In this document: positions 1 to 6,794 of the stretch, one piece after another | Position numbering within the stretch: position 1 is the first letter of the stretch | Layout of the letters: the number at the start of each line of letters is the position of its first letter | Source: Alkalibaculum bacchi | Lineage (GTDB): Bacteria > Bacillota > Clostridia > Eubacteriales > Alkalibacteraceae | Length of the DNA: 19,274 nt | NCBI RefSeq assembly: GCF_937875145.1 | Contig: NZ_CALNCS010000185.1 | Coordinates: 1-19,274 of the forward strand | Direction: 5' to 3' | Notes under the pieces: generated by a model | What the model was told of the DNA's origin: nothing | Database searches by the model: none | Seen by the model: the letters and a program-made list of their open reading frames with translations, nothing else | Translations under genes and position numbers: made by a program

Positions 1-466
1 TGTCCTGTTTCAATAATTTAATGTAATTTTAGATGTGCGAAGTTTGAGTTATTTAGTTTTTCAAGATAACGATTCGATTTTGTGTTTACATCAAAAATTA
101 GATATAGAATTATAACCTACTTAAAACTATACTATTCAGGGAGCCATCGATAAACTTGATGTCATAGAATGTTTTGAGAGTTTAGGGAGAGAAGTACGTA
201 ATGGTGAGGTTATTGAGAAATAGAACAAACTCTACATAGGTTTAAGAATCACACCGCTTACCCTGTTATGACTAGGTGAGAATCCAGAATATAATAATGA
301 AATACAATAACATTATAATAAGATTGTATTGTAAATTTAGATATAGAGGTGATTTTGATGATTTTAGAAAGTTAAACAAGGTACATAATTTATATTAACT
401 GTTGATGTTGTATCGTTTTATGCCTAACTTAAGAAGTAAATTTAAATTTAGAATGGAGAGAAAATT
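1..466. other. Non-coding region upstream of the secreted protein gene
   Basis: Apart from the transposase remnant this stretch holds no gene I can support. An 8-bp perfect inverted repeat, AATACAAT at 301-308 and ATTGTATT at 323-330, lies just past the remnant and may be a hairpin or a decayed element end. A five-codon ORF, ATG at 358 to TAA at 373-375 (M-I-L-E-S), has a good GAGGTG ribosome site in front but no recognisable role. A weak promoter-like pair, TTGATG at 402-407 and TAACTT at 425-430 with 17 bases between, could serve the gene at 467. Confidence 0.5.
125..271 (+). pseudogene. Decayed 3' remnant of an IS transposase (IS1634-like)
   Basis: One frame from 125 reads a short peptide with the segment DKLDVIECFESLGREV, followed by GEVIEK, a TAG stop at 221-223, and then NKLYIGL. 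This resembles the C-terminal tail of IS1634-type DDE transposases as I remember them, which end in a pattern like ELDxIExFExPGxxxRxGEVTxKQxxLYxxLGV. In that alignment the TAG sits where the family has a Gln codon (CAG), so a single C-to-T change would explain it. No start codon or catalytic domain is present. The rest of the element either lies before the window or is lost. The family assignment is from memory of the motif; that this is a non-functional coding remnant is moderately supported. Confidence 0.4.
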
Positions 467-1219
467 ATGATTAAAAGAATAACATCATTTGTTTTAGTGA
501 TTTCTATGGTACTCAGTGTGGGAACAACTGCCTTTGCAATGGAGTCAATGCAAGCAACTTCTAATGATTACGCTATGAGTCGAAATGACGACTTAACAAA
601 TCAATCAGTTGATAAAATTGATTCATCTGTAACGTTAAATAGTGATTGTGAAAATGCTATTGATATTTCTTCTGAAGTAATATCAATAGATCCTAATCTA
701 ACATTAACTGTTACCACTGAAAAATTTACTGATTATAATATTGTTACAGTATCAGACAATCAAGGAAATATCTCGATAAGTGATAGTAGATACAGTTATG
801 TTATAGAAAACGGTAATAAAATAGAAACAACTATCTCTGAAACTGAATCTGATGTCTTAAATGAATCAATTACTCCCTTTGCACTTGTCCCCGCTTGGCA
901 AAAAATTCGAACATTCACCACGACAATTGCGTTTGAAAAGGCTATTAAGGACTTGGCAATTAGTACAATTATTGCTCAAGTAAAAGCGTTGAAGATTGTG
1001 GGTTATACCTTAACCGCAGCTGGTTTAGTAAAAGCAGCTTATGAGAAACCTGATTTAAGGTCTTCAAAAGCCTTCTATCTCCGTAGGGATATTTATGGAT
1101 ATACGAATCAGTATGGTAGAGAAGGGACTCATACTTACTCTCTTGACACTAAATATAGGAAAATAAGTAAGACGGATTCTTTCAATGATGTAAATTTAAA
1201 AGCCTTCTTAGGTTATTAA
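467..1219 (+). CDS. Secreted protein of unknown function
   Basis: I do not recognise the family with confidence. The 250-residue product begins with a classical Sec signal peptide: a charged MIKR start, a hydrophobic core to about residue 20, and a likely signal peptidase I site after TAFA (residue 24). The mature part is Ser/Thr/Asp-rich to about residue 135. A predicted helical, hydrophobic stretch follows at about 154-192 and may be membrane-active. The C-terminal tail of about 55 residues is Tyr- and Lys-rich and ends in FLGY. GGAGAG at 455-460 precedes the ATG at good spacing. A small membrane protein gene follows after 49 bases, a spacing seen in secreted effector plus immunity pairs. 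A bacteriocin-like role (geobacillin-26-like) is only a guess. It could equally be a cell-surface stress protein. Confidence 0.75.
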   Translation: MIKRITSFVLVISMVLSVGTTAFAMESMQATSNDYAMSRNDDLTNQSVDKIDSSVTLNSDCENAIDISSEVISIDPNLTLTVTTEKFTDYNIVTVSDNQGNISISDSRYSYVIENGNKIETTISETESDVLNESITPFALVPAWQKIRTFTTTIAFEKAIKDLAISTIIAQVKALKIVGYTLTAAGLVKAAYEKPDLRSSKAFYLRRDIYGYTNQYGREGTHTYSLDTKYRKISKTDSFNDVNLKAFLGY

Positions 1220-1268
1220 AAATTTGAAAGTAAAAAAGAATGAAATATAATATTAAAGGGTGAAGCAC

Positions 1269-1466
1269 ATGTCAAAAAAACAGAAGGAGCGTATGGAAAT
1301 AGTAATCGTTTTTATTATTATGATTACAATAATTTTGTACACAAATATTTTTTCTGATTCTTCTGAATCACTAAAATTTAAATCTCTTACTTTAGGATTG
1401 GGCCTTCTATTTGGTAGCGTTTTGCGCTATTTTAGTGAGGAAGATAAAAGGGAAGATAAAGGATAA
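1269..1466 (+). CDS. Small membrane protein, unknown function
   Basis: The 65-residue product has a Lys/Arg-rich N-terminus (SKKQKERME), one hydrophobic segment at about residues 8-27 (IVIVFIIMITIILY), a short polar loop, a second hydrophobic segment at about 40-54 (LGLGLLFGSVLRYF), and a charged C-terminus (EEDKREDKG). Two membrane passes with both ends in the cytoplasm would fit the charge pattern. I chose ATG 1269 over the upstream in-frame GTG at 1260 because AAAGGG at 1255-1260 sits eight bases before this ATG and overlaps the GTG. The gene follows the secreted protein gene closely and is probably co-transcribed, so an immunity or anchoring role for that product is possible but unproven. 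Confidence 0.6.
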   Translation: MSKKQKERMEIVIVFIIMITIILYTNIFSDSSESLKFKSLTLGLGLLFGSVLRYFSEEDKREDKG

Positions 1467-1685
1467 AATGTGGATATTTTGTTTTACCTTCTTATTTTTG
1501 ATGTAAGAGGCAATAAGAGATAAGATTTCATTATGAATTATTGTACAAATGTGAAAGAAAACGATACAAATAGTCAAATAAATTAATTCCCAAAAAAGAA
1601 ACTCGTTTTAAACGAAGATTTTCCTCGGTGATATGAGAATATAATAACAATGAAGTAGAAATTAAATAACAATTAAATAACAATG

Positions 1686-1728
1686 AAACCTGTAGCTTAG
1701 ATATTGTATCTGGCTATAGGTTTTTTTT
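1686..1728 (+). terminator. Rho-independent terminator
   Basis: AAACCTGTAGC at 1686-1696 pairs with GCTATAGGTTT at 1713-1723 with one G-U pair. It runs straight into a tract of eight T residues. It probably ends the transcript from the small upstream genes and insulates the PTS operon. Confidence 0.7.
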
Positions 1729-1745
1729 ATTAAGATGATCAGCAT

Positions 1746-1912
1746 AAAGGTGGTAAGCAAAACCTAAAAGCCACCGAAGGTGCTAGAGCTCTAATGGCTG
1801 GTGGTAACAATTCTTTTCACCTGATTATCTTGAGCGCAAGCGAAAGATCTTGACCCAAAAGGAATACCCAAATGCTAGTGACTAAAGACTAATGACTAGC
1901 GATTAAAGCACC
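1746..1912. repeat. Interspersed intergenic repeat, copy A
   Basis: The left end, AAGGTGGTAAGCAAAACCTA, matches the reverse complement of the right end of copy C at 14561-14802. The interior segment at about 1827-1868 (TCTTGAGCGCAAGCGAAAGA then TCTTGACCC) matches the same-orientation segment of copy C at about 14677-14712 (TCCTGAGCAAAGCGAAGGA then TCTTAGACCC). A CTAGTGACTAAAGACTAATG segment at about 1874-1893 parallels GCTAGTAGCTAGTGGC in copy C. No ORF is present, so it looks like a non-autonomous or structural repeat. Confidence 0.6.
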
Positions 1913-2012
1913 ACAGGCACTTTCTTGATTAATGTTCAACTATTGTCAAACGACATCTAGAAATGAAAAGTTATAAAAATGTCAAAGTTTAAACTTTTTA
2001 GAAAAATAATCA

Positions 2013-2041
2013 TTGACAAACGATTACACTCAGAATATAAT
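2013..2041 (+). promoter_or_regulatory. Sigma-A promoter P1, upstream copy of a duplicated pair
   Basis: A perfect -35 box TTGACA (2013-2018) and a perfect -10 box TATAAT (2036-2041) are separated by exactly 17 bases. The spacer carries GACAAACGATTACA, which fits the CcpA cre consensus (TGNAARCGNWWWCA) except at the first two bases. The block recurs 149 bases downstream. Confidence 0.75.
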
Positions 2042-2161
2042 GAGTTCATGAAATGAATATTAAACTATGAAATAAATTTCAGAGTGCATAGAATTATAAA
2101 AAATTCATTTTTGAGCTTCGTATAGATTAAAAAAATTCTGTGAAATTTGTCGAAAAATTCA

Positions 2162-2190
2162 TTGACAAACGATTACATTGTAAATATAAT
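2162..2190 (+). promoter_or_regulatory. Sigma-A promoter P2, downstream copy of the duplicated pair
   Basis: TTGACA (2162-2167) and TATAAT (2185-2190) with 17-base spacing, the same arrangement as P1. Both copies share ATTGACAAACGATTACA, TATAATGAGTTCA followed by T or C and GAAAT, and further down GAAATAAATTTC, which has a 5-bp inverted repeat. The shared elements after the -10 box are candidate SorC operators, because the SorC gene they drive is probably autoregulated. In P2 the GAAATAAATTTC motif ends just before the ribosome binding site. Confidence 0.75.
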
Positions 2191-2242
2191 GAGTTCACGA
2201 AATAAAAATCGAAGCAAGAAATAAATTTCAAGGATGGTTTAT

Positions 2243-3193
2243 ATGTCCTCTAATAAAGATGTAAGACTAATTGTCAGATGCGCAAAAATGTATCATGAAG
2301 AAAATATGAAACAAGACGAAATTGGTCAAAAACTTGGTATATCAAAAGCGACGGTTTCAAGACTATTAAAGATAGCTGTTGAAATGGGTATTGTCCAAAT
2401 TACTGTAAGAGATCAATATTCAAAGAAATTGATCAATATTGAAAAAGATCTTGAAGATGAATACGATTTACTAGAAGTAATTATTTGCGATTCTAATAGC
2501 GAATCTGAGATGGAAATCAAGAAAAGCATCGCTCGAGAAGCAGCAAAGTATCTACAAAGGGTTTTGACACCAAACTCCATAATTGGAGTAAGTAATGGGA
2601 CTACACTAGCGGCAATACCAAATTATGTTGAAATCAATCGCAACAATAATTTAACCTTTGTTCCCATGGCAGGCGGCAATGGTCAGATCAATGCCGAAAT
2701 TCATTCAAACAATGTAGCACTACATATGGCAAAAGCCTTTAAAGGGAATTATAAGATATTATATGCACCAGCAATGGTTGAAAAAGCAGAAAGTAGGAAC
2801 ACATTTATAGAAGATCCAGGTATTAAATCCGTTTTATCTTTGACCAAAAAATTAGATGTAGCTATCTTTGGCGTAGGCTCATCTAATTCAAAATCAACGG
2901 TTTCCATCACAGCAGAGTATCTCTCTGAAAACGAGATGGTAGATATGGAAAGTTTAGGAGCTGTAGCTGACATTTGCAATATCTTCATCGATGAGTCTGG
3001 TTCTGGAGATGTTTTTGAATCAAATAAGAGAGTTATAGGCATTGAGCTTGAAGATTTGCGTAACACACCGCTAAAAGTTGTCGTAGCTGGATATGAAGGC
3101 AAGGTAAAGGCTATTAAAAGTGTACTCAAGGCCCGTTTAGCTGATGTGTTGATTACTGATATTGAGACAGCAAAACTTCTCATAGAAGGGTGA
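2243..3193 (+). CDS. SorC/DeoR-type sugar-responsive regulator, PTS operon
   Basis: A 316-residue transcription factor of the SorC family. The N-terminus carries a helix-turn-helix at about residues 20-44 (MKQDEIGQKLGISKATVSRL). The rest is the sugar-phosphate-binding domain, with characteristic segments such as GVSNGTTLAAI and VAIFGVGSS and a C-terminal ADVLITDIETAKLL. Family members are usually about 310-320 residues and bind a phosphorylated sugar as effector. I chose ATG 2243 over ATG 2234, because AAGGA at 2230-2234 is the ribosome site with eight-base spacing and the upstream ATG overlaps it. The gene is first in the operon and gutM starts four bases after its stop, so it probably controls this PTS operon and itself. 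The inducer is inferred to be the phosphorylated polyol or a product of it. Confidence 0.9.
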   Translation: MSSNKDVRLIVRCAKMYHEENMKQDEIGQKLGISKATVSRLLKIAVEMGIVQITVRDQYSKKLINIEKDLEDEYDLLEVIICDSNSESEMEIKKSIAREAAKYLQRVLTPNSIIGVSNGTTLAAIPNYVEINRNNNLTFVPMAGGNGQINAEIHSNNVALHMAKAFKGNYKILYAPAMVEKAESRNTFIEDPGIKSVLSLTKKLDVAIFGVGSSNSKSTVSITAEYLSENEMVDMESLGAVADICNIFIDESGSGDVFESNKRVIGIELEDLRNTPLKVVVAGYEGKVKAIKSVLKARLADVLITDIETAKLLIEG

Positions 3194-3197
3194 CGAT

Positions 3198-3593
3198 ATG
3201 TATTTTAAATATGGATTGATTATTGTAGGAGCAATTGTTATTCAAGGACTTTTAACTTACTTTCAGGTAAAAGACTACCGAGACAATGTATCTAAGATTC
3301 GAAAGAAGGGAAATCTCTTTATAGGTCAGACAAGAGGAAAAATTAAGGCTGGCAGTATTGTCTTAATGGCAGTTGATGACGATGGATTCATCAATGAAGC
3401 GAAATCTATGACAGGTATTACTGTATTTCATCGATTTAGAAGAGTTGATGATTTAATAGGCAAAAATATCTTTGAAAGCGATCAATGGCTTCATGCAGTG
3501 AAAGATAAGCAAATGGTCAAGGCTATAAGTAAGGGAATAGAAGCTATGAATAAGAGCATTTCACAAGATTATGAAGACAAGGATTCTGAATAA
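3198..3593 (+). CDS. gutM: GutM/SrlM family glucitol-operon accessory protein
   Basis: A 131-residue protein with one N-terminal membrane segment at about residues 5-22 (YGLIIVGAIVIQGLLTYF), then a soluble domain with the GutM pattern: KGNLFIGQTRGKIKAGSIVLMAVDDDG, and later F-R-R-V-D-D and GIEAMNK. In Escherichia coli GutM is described as an activator of the glucitol operon. In Firmicutes it regularly accompanies SrlA, SrlE and SrlB. GAAGGG at 3185-3190, overlapping the end of the regulator gene, gives a good start at ATG 3198. Its place between regulator and transporter fits the standard clostridial glucitol-type PTS operon. The molecular role in Gram-positives is not well established. Confidence 0.85.
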   Translation: MYFKYGLIIVGAIVIQGLLTYFQVKDYRDNVSKIRKKGNLFIGQTRGKIKAGSIVLMAVDDDGFINEAKSMTGITVFHRFRRVDDLIGKNIFESDQWLHAVKDKQMVKAISKGIEAMNKSISQDYEDKDSE

Positions 3594-3675
3594 AAAAAAT
3601 CTTCATATAGATATAATAAAGAATAGATTTATTTTATTCTTTGTATATATATTAAAAAACAAAGGGGAGAGTTTT

Positions 3676-4197
3676 ATGGAGTTTTTATCTAGAGCAGCAG
3701 AAGGCTTCATCGGGTTATTTAACGCTGGTGGGGAAAGTTTCATGGGAATGGTAACAGGCATCCTTCCTACACTTATTGTACTTATAACATTCGTAAATTC
3801 ACTTATTATGCTTATTGGTGAAGACAAGGTGCAAAATTTTGCATTGAAGTTTACAAAATATTCAATCACAAGATACACCATATTCCCAATACTTGCTATG
3901 TTTTTCTTAACAAACCCAATGGCATATTCATTCGGAAAATTCTTACCTGAAAAATTAAAAGTACCTTTCTTTGATGCATGTATTTCATTTTGTCATCCGA
4001 TAACAGGATTATTCCCACATGCTAATGGTGCAGAATTATTCGTTTGGTTAGGAATATCTCAAGGTGTTGAACAATTAGGTCTGTCTACTACTGAACTAGC
4101 AGTTCGGTACTTTTTAGTAGGTGTAGTGGTCATCTTTATCCGTGGAATGGTTACTGAGAGAATCTTCAATATGATGTCTAAAAAAGGGGTTGAATAA
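3676..4197 (+). CDS. srlA: PTS glucitol/sorbitol-type EIIC subunit (SrlA)
   Basis: A 173-residue membrane subunit of the Gut-family phosphotransferase permease. It begins MEFLSRAAEGFIGLFNAGGE, the conserved SrlA opening, and contains several hydrophobic segments (about 27-46, 62-82 and 140-160). The conserved stretch TNPMAYSFGKFLPEK and the HPITGLFPHANGAELF region are visible. I start at ATG 3676 because AAGGGGAG at 3662-3669 sits just before it. The frame is open upstream but those residues do not look like SrlA. Length is slightly below the usual 180-190. With SrlE it forms the transport channel. The substrate cannot be read from the sequence, and the absence of srlD nearby argues against sorbitol. 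Confidence 0.9.
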   Translation: MEFLSRAAEGFIGLFNAGGESFMGMVTGILPTLIVLITFVNSLIMLIGEDKVQNFALKFTKYSITRYTIFPILAMFFLTNPMAYSFGKFLPEKLKVPFFDACISFCHPITGLFPHANGAELFVWLGISQGVEQLGLSTTELAVRYFLVGVVVIFIRGMVTERIFNMMSKKGVE

Positions 4198-4198
4198 T

Positions 4199-5176
4199 AT
4201 GACTTATAACGCTATTAAAATAGAAAAAGGTAAAGGTGGCTGGGGAGGTCCCTTAATTATTAAACCAGATGAAAAGAAAAACAAGGTAGTATCTGTAACA
4301 GGTGGTGGAATTGATCCAGTATCTAAAAAAATTGCTGAGTTATCAGGTTGTACAACCGTCGATGGCTTCGCTACTAGCGTGCCAGACGAAGAGATTTTTG
4401 TAGCCGTAGTAGATTGTGGCGGTACAGCTCGATGTGGAGTATATCCTAAAAAAGGTGTTTTCACTGTGAACCTTACTCCAGTAGGTCAATCTGGTCCTCT
4501 TGCTCAATATATTCAACCAGAAATTTATGTATCAGGGGTAAAAGTAGAAAATGTAGCTTTAGCTGATGGAGATGCTGTAGTGGCACAAAAGACTCCTGCT
4601 TCAAAAGAAGAGCCAAAAGCAGCACCAAAAAATGATCAATCAGAGAAAAAAGGAAATGCTATTGCAAGAATGGGTAAAGCTATTGGTGGTGTAACAGGTA
4701 AGTTCTTTGCTGCAGGTCGTCAAACAATTCAAATGGTTATGAATAATATCTTGCCATTTATGGCTTTTGTATCCATGCTTGTAGGTATTATCAATGCTTC
4801 AGGCTTAGGAAATGTAATCGCAAATTTCTTAGCACCAATTGCTAGTTCATTACCAGGATTACTAATAATATGTATTGTCTGTGCATTGCCTTTCTTGTCA
4901 CCAATACTAGGACCTGGTGCGGTAATTGCTCAAGTAGTAGGAGTATTTGTTGGTGTTGAAATCGGTAAAGGAAATATCCCACCAAGCTACGCATTACCAG
5001 CATTGTTTGCTATCAACCCACAAGTAGGTTGTGACTTTATACCAGTAGGTTTAAGTCTTGGGGATGCTGAGCCAGAAACAGTTGAAATTGGTGTTCCTGC
5101 AATATTATTCTCTAGAGTAATCACAGGACCATTGGCAGTAGTAATTGCTTACTTTGCAAGTTTTGGATTATTCTAA
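4199..5176 (+). CDS. srlE: PTS glucitol/sorbitol-type EIIBC subunit (SrlE)
   Basis: A 325-residue protein with an N-terminal soluble IIB domain and a C-terminal membrane domain. The opening is the family pattern IEKGKGGWGGPL. The phosphoryl-accepting region is DCGGTARCGVYPK, with Cys73 and Cys79. After SGPLAQYI and a charged Ala/Lys/Pro linker (about 125-155) comes the membrane half, with LPFMAFVSMLVGIINASGLG, LSPILGPGAVIAQVVGVFVG and PALFAINPQVGCDFIPVGL, all closely matching E. coli SrlE from memory. I chose ATG 4199, with AGGGG at 4185-4189 nine bases upstream. It starts two bases after the srlA stop, so the two are translationally coupled. Together with SrlA and SrlB it would phosphorylate an incoming polyol on a primary hydroxyl. 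Confidence 0.93.
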   Translation: MTYNAIKIEKGKGGWGGPLIIKPDEKKNKVVSVTGGGIDPVSKKIAELSGCTTVDGFATSVPDEEIFVAVVDCGGTARCGVYPKKGVFTVNLTPVGQSGPLAQYIQPEIYVSGVKVENVALADGDAVVAQKTPASKEEPKAAPKNDQSEKKGNAIARMGKAIGGVTGKFFAAGRQTIQMVMNNILPFMAFVSMLVGIINASGLGNVIANFLAPIASSLPGLLIICIVCALPFLSPILGPGAVIAQVVGVFVGVEIGKGNIPPSYALPALFAINPQVGCDFIPVGLSLGDAEPETVEIGVPAILFSRVITGPLAVVIAYFASFGLF

Positions 5177-5196
5177 GCATAGTTCATTTTAAATTA

Positions 5197-5230
5197 GCTA
5201 TAGAGTTTCTTTTAAAGGGAGCTCTATAGC
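5197..5230 (+). promoter_or_regulatory. Intercistronic hairpin between srlE and srlB
   Basis: GCTATAGAG (5197-5205) and CTCTATAGC (5222-5230) form a perfect 9-bp stem whose inner bases can add further weak pairs. The sequence that follows (CTTATTATTAATTAAT) is only partly T-rich, so it may be a weak terminator or an RNA-processing or stabilising hairpin. Either could set the ratio of membrane subunits to the soluble IIA. Confidence 0.5.
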
Positions 5231-5270
5231 CTTATTATTAATTAATATAGCAAATATCTAGGAGGAAAAA

Positions 5271-5624
5271 ATGAAATACAATGTAAAAATTACAGGCATA
5301 GGTGATATCGCTTTAGATTTTTTAAGTGAGAACATGATTATATTATTTAATGACAATGCACCAACAGAATTAGCAGAAATTTCAGTATTACACGAAATTA
5401 GTGAATTGACAGGAGACGTGGCAGTAGGAGATCAAGTGACAATATGTGATGAAGAATACGTAGTAACAGCAGTAGGAGACGAAGCTCTCCATACACTAAA
5501 AAAAATGGGACATTGCAGTTTAAAATTTGATGGCGCAGATACTCCATCACTACCAGGAACCATCCACTTAAAAGGCGAAAAAAATCCTACATTTGAGGTA
5601 GGTAAATATATAACAATTCAATAA
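5271..5624 (+). CDS. srlB: PTS glucitol/sorbitol-type EIIA subunit (SrlB)
   Basis: A 117-residue cytoplasmic phosphocarrier, close to the usual 115-125 residues. It takes phosphate from HPr and passes it to the IIB domain of SrlE. Family features are the N-terminal KITGIGDIALDFLSENMIILF, His41 in SVLHEISELTG as the likely phosphorylated residue (by alignment with E. coli SrlB from memory), VVTAVGDEAL, and the closing pattern LGHxxLxFDG...PGTIHL (here MGHCSLKFDG and LPGTIHLKG). AGGAGG with seven-base spacing precedes ATG 5271. It is the last PTS gene and is separated from srlE by a hairpin. A low-strength hairpin and an A/T-rich region follow. Confidence 0.9.
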   Translation: MKYNVKITGIGDIALDFLSENMIILFNDNAPTELAEISVLHEISELTGDVAVGDQVTICDEEYVVTAVGDEALHTLKKMGHCSLKFDGADTPSLPGTIHLKGEKNPTFEVGKYITIQ

Positions 5625-5827
5625 AATGTAAATACTAATTACAGAATAGATGGGGTACTTTCGTTCATTACATACAATTGAAATAGTTTTTTTCAAAAAT
5701 TCATTGATATAACTATTTTTTATTGCTATTGAATAAGGTACCTTTTTCATTACACAAATACAATCTTATAAACAATACTAATTAAAGATTAAATTTATTT
5801 CATATGATGAATTTTCTTTCAAATCTA

Positions 5828-5856
5828 TTGACTCTATTATTTATACATGCTAAAAT
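5828..5856 (+). promoter_or_regulatory. Sigma-A promoter for the HAD-dehydrogenase-isomerase operon
   Basis: TTGACT at 5828-5833 and TAAAAT at 5851-5856 are 17 bases apart. Transcription would start near 5863, giving a leader of about 130 bases that contains the hairpin at 5889-5945. Confidence 0.6.
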
Positions 5857-5888
5857 AAGCTTAAGTTAATAGTTGCAGAGAATGGGAG

Positions 5889-5945
5889 AAAGCACAGTAG
5901 TAAATTCATCACAATGAATTGCTATTTGTGCTTTGTTTTATTTTA
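5889..5945 (+). terminator. Leader hairpin with T-tract, possible attenuator
   Basis: AAAGCACA (5889-5896) pairs with TGTGCTTT (5927-5934). Inside it, AATTCAT (5903-5909) pairs with ATGAATT (5914-5920), leaving a six-by-six internal loop. A T-rich run (TTTGTTTTATTTTAT) follows directly. It lies between the promoter and the HAD gene's ribosome site, so it could stop transcripts unless antiterminated. Its symmetry also leaves open a protein-binding site. Confidence 0.55.
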
Positions 5946-5992
5946 TCCCAGCATAAAACCACATATTAAATACACACATTTTAGGAGGATAT

Positions 5993-6781
5993 ATGAATTC
6001 TATTAAGGACATTAATTGTTATTTGCTCGACATGGATGGTACTATTTATTTAGGAGATCAATTGATTGATGGAGCAAAAGAGTTTTTACAAGCATTAAGG
6101 GATAATGGAAAGAAGTATTTATTTTTGACAAATAACTCTTCTAAGGATAAGCAAGCTTATGTAGATAAATTAAATGGACTAGGGATATCCGCTGAAGAAG
6201 ACGATGTTTTCTCTTCCGGAGATGCTACGATTTATTACTTGAAGAAGAATACAAATTTTAAGAAAATCTTTTTACTTGGTACAGAAGCCCTTATTCGTTC
6301 TTTTGTAAAGGCAGGATTTGAAGTAGTATCCGAGAAAAATGCAGAGGTAGACTGTGTTGTATTAGGCTTTGATACGACATTAACCTATGATAAATTATGG
6401 GCAGCATGTGATTATGTAAGAGAAGTACCTTATTTTGCAACTCATCCTGATTTTAATTGTCCTCTTGCAGATGAGAAAGTAATGCCTGATGTAGGAGCAA
6501 TGATTGCGTTTATTAAAGCGTCTACTGGAAAAGAGCCTATCGTTATTGGAAAACCAAATCAACCTATGCTAGATTCCATTGTAGATATATACAATTTTGA
6601 TAAAAGTGAATTAGCTATGGTTGGTGATCGTCTATATACGGATATAAAAATGGGTGAAGACTTAGGAATTCAATCGATTTTAGTATTATCAGGAGAAACC
6701 TCTATGGAAGACTATGAAAAATCACCGATCAATGCAAATCATATATTTGATTCTGTAAAGTACATTATAAATCAATTATAA
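5993..6781 (+). CDS. HAD-IIA family sugar-phosphate phosphatase (NagD-like)
   Basis: A 262-residue cytoplasmic phosphatase of the HAD superfamily, subclass IIA (NagD / 4-nitrophenylphosphatase type). Motif I is DMDGT with nucleophile Asp13 and acid/base Asp15. Motif II is FLTNNSS (Thr46, Asn47). The motif III lysine is Lys187 in IGKPNQPM. Motif IV is VGDRLYTDI (Asp212, Asp217). The middle stretch, including VLGFDTTLTYDKLW, is the IIA cap. AGGAGG with good spacing precedes ATG 5993. Only 13 bases separate it from the dehydrogenase gene. A phosphatase inside a PTS-driven catabolic operon is somewhat paradoxical. It may remove dead-end or toxic phosphorylated intermediates, or release a product after rearrangement. 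The substrate is not predictable from the sequence. Confidence 0.88.
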   Translation: MNSIKDINCYLLDMDGTIYLGDQLIDGAKEFLQALRDNGKKYLFLTNNSSKDKQAYVDKLNGLGISAEEDDVFSSGDATIYYLKKNTNFKKIFLLGTEALIRSFVKAGFEVVSEKNAEVDCVVLGFDTTLTYDKLWAACDYVREVPYFATHPDFNCPLADEKVMPDVGAMIAFIKASTGKEPIVIGKPNQPMLDSIVDIYNFDKSELAMVGDRLYTDIKMGEDLGIQSILVLSGETSMEDYEKSPINANHIFDSVKYIINQL

Positions 6782-6794
6782 AGGAGACGAAAAG

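Larger units (their letters stand above)
1467..2242. other. Long non-coding region before the first SorC gene
   Basis: I see no convincing gene here. In order it holds an A/T-rich stretch with a short direct repeat (AATAACAATTAAATAACAATG, about 1664-1684), a terminator, a copy of the interspersed repeat family, a perfect 14-bp palindrome AAAGTTTAAACTTT at 1984-1997, and two duplicated promoters (listed separately). Confidence 0.6.
5625..5992. other. Regulatory intergenic region between srlB and the HAD gene
   Basis: There is no gene here. It holds a weak terminator-like hairpin, with AAATAGTT at 5681-5688 pairing with AACTATTT at 5711-5718 before more T residues. It also holds two related direct repeats of about 20 bases (GGTACTTTCGTTCATTACAT at 5654-5673 and GGTACCTTTTTCATTACACA at 5737-5756), a promoter and a leader hairpin (listed separately). 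Confidence 0.6.

Noticed and set aside
358..375. Five-codon ORF with a good ribosome site (possible leader peptide)
   Set aside because: There is no attenuator-type structure after it and no regulatory codons, and it may be the start of a decayed gene. Too little to call a gene.
2749..3183. Long minus-strand ORF opposite the first SorC gene, and similar antisense ORFs opposite other genes
   Set aside because: They lie fully inside well-supported genes, have no ribosome sites and give no recognisable protein; they are mirror frames of the real coding sequence.
3198..5624. Annotation as a sorbitol utilisation operon
   Set aside because: The transporter family is glucitol-type, but no sorbitol-6-phosphate dehydrogenase (SrlD) is present and the neighbouring enzymes fit a different substrate. 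The subunit names are kept only for the protein family.
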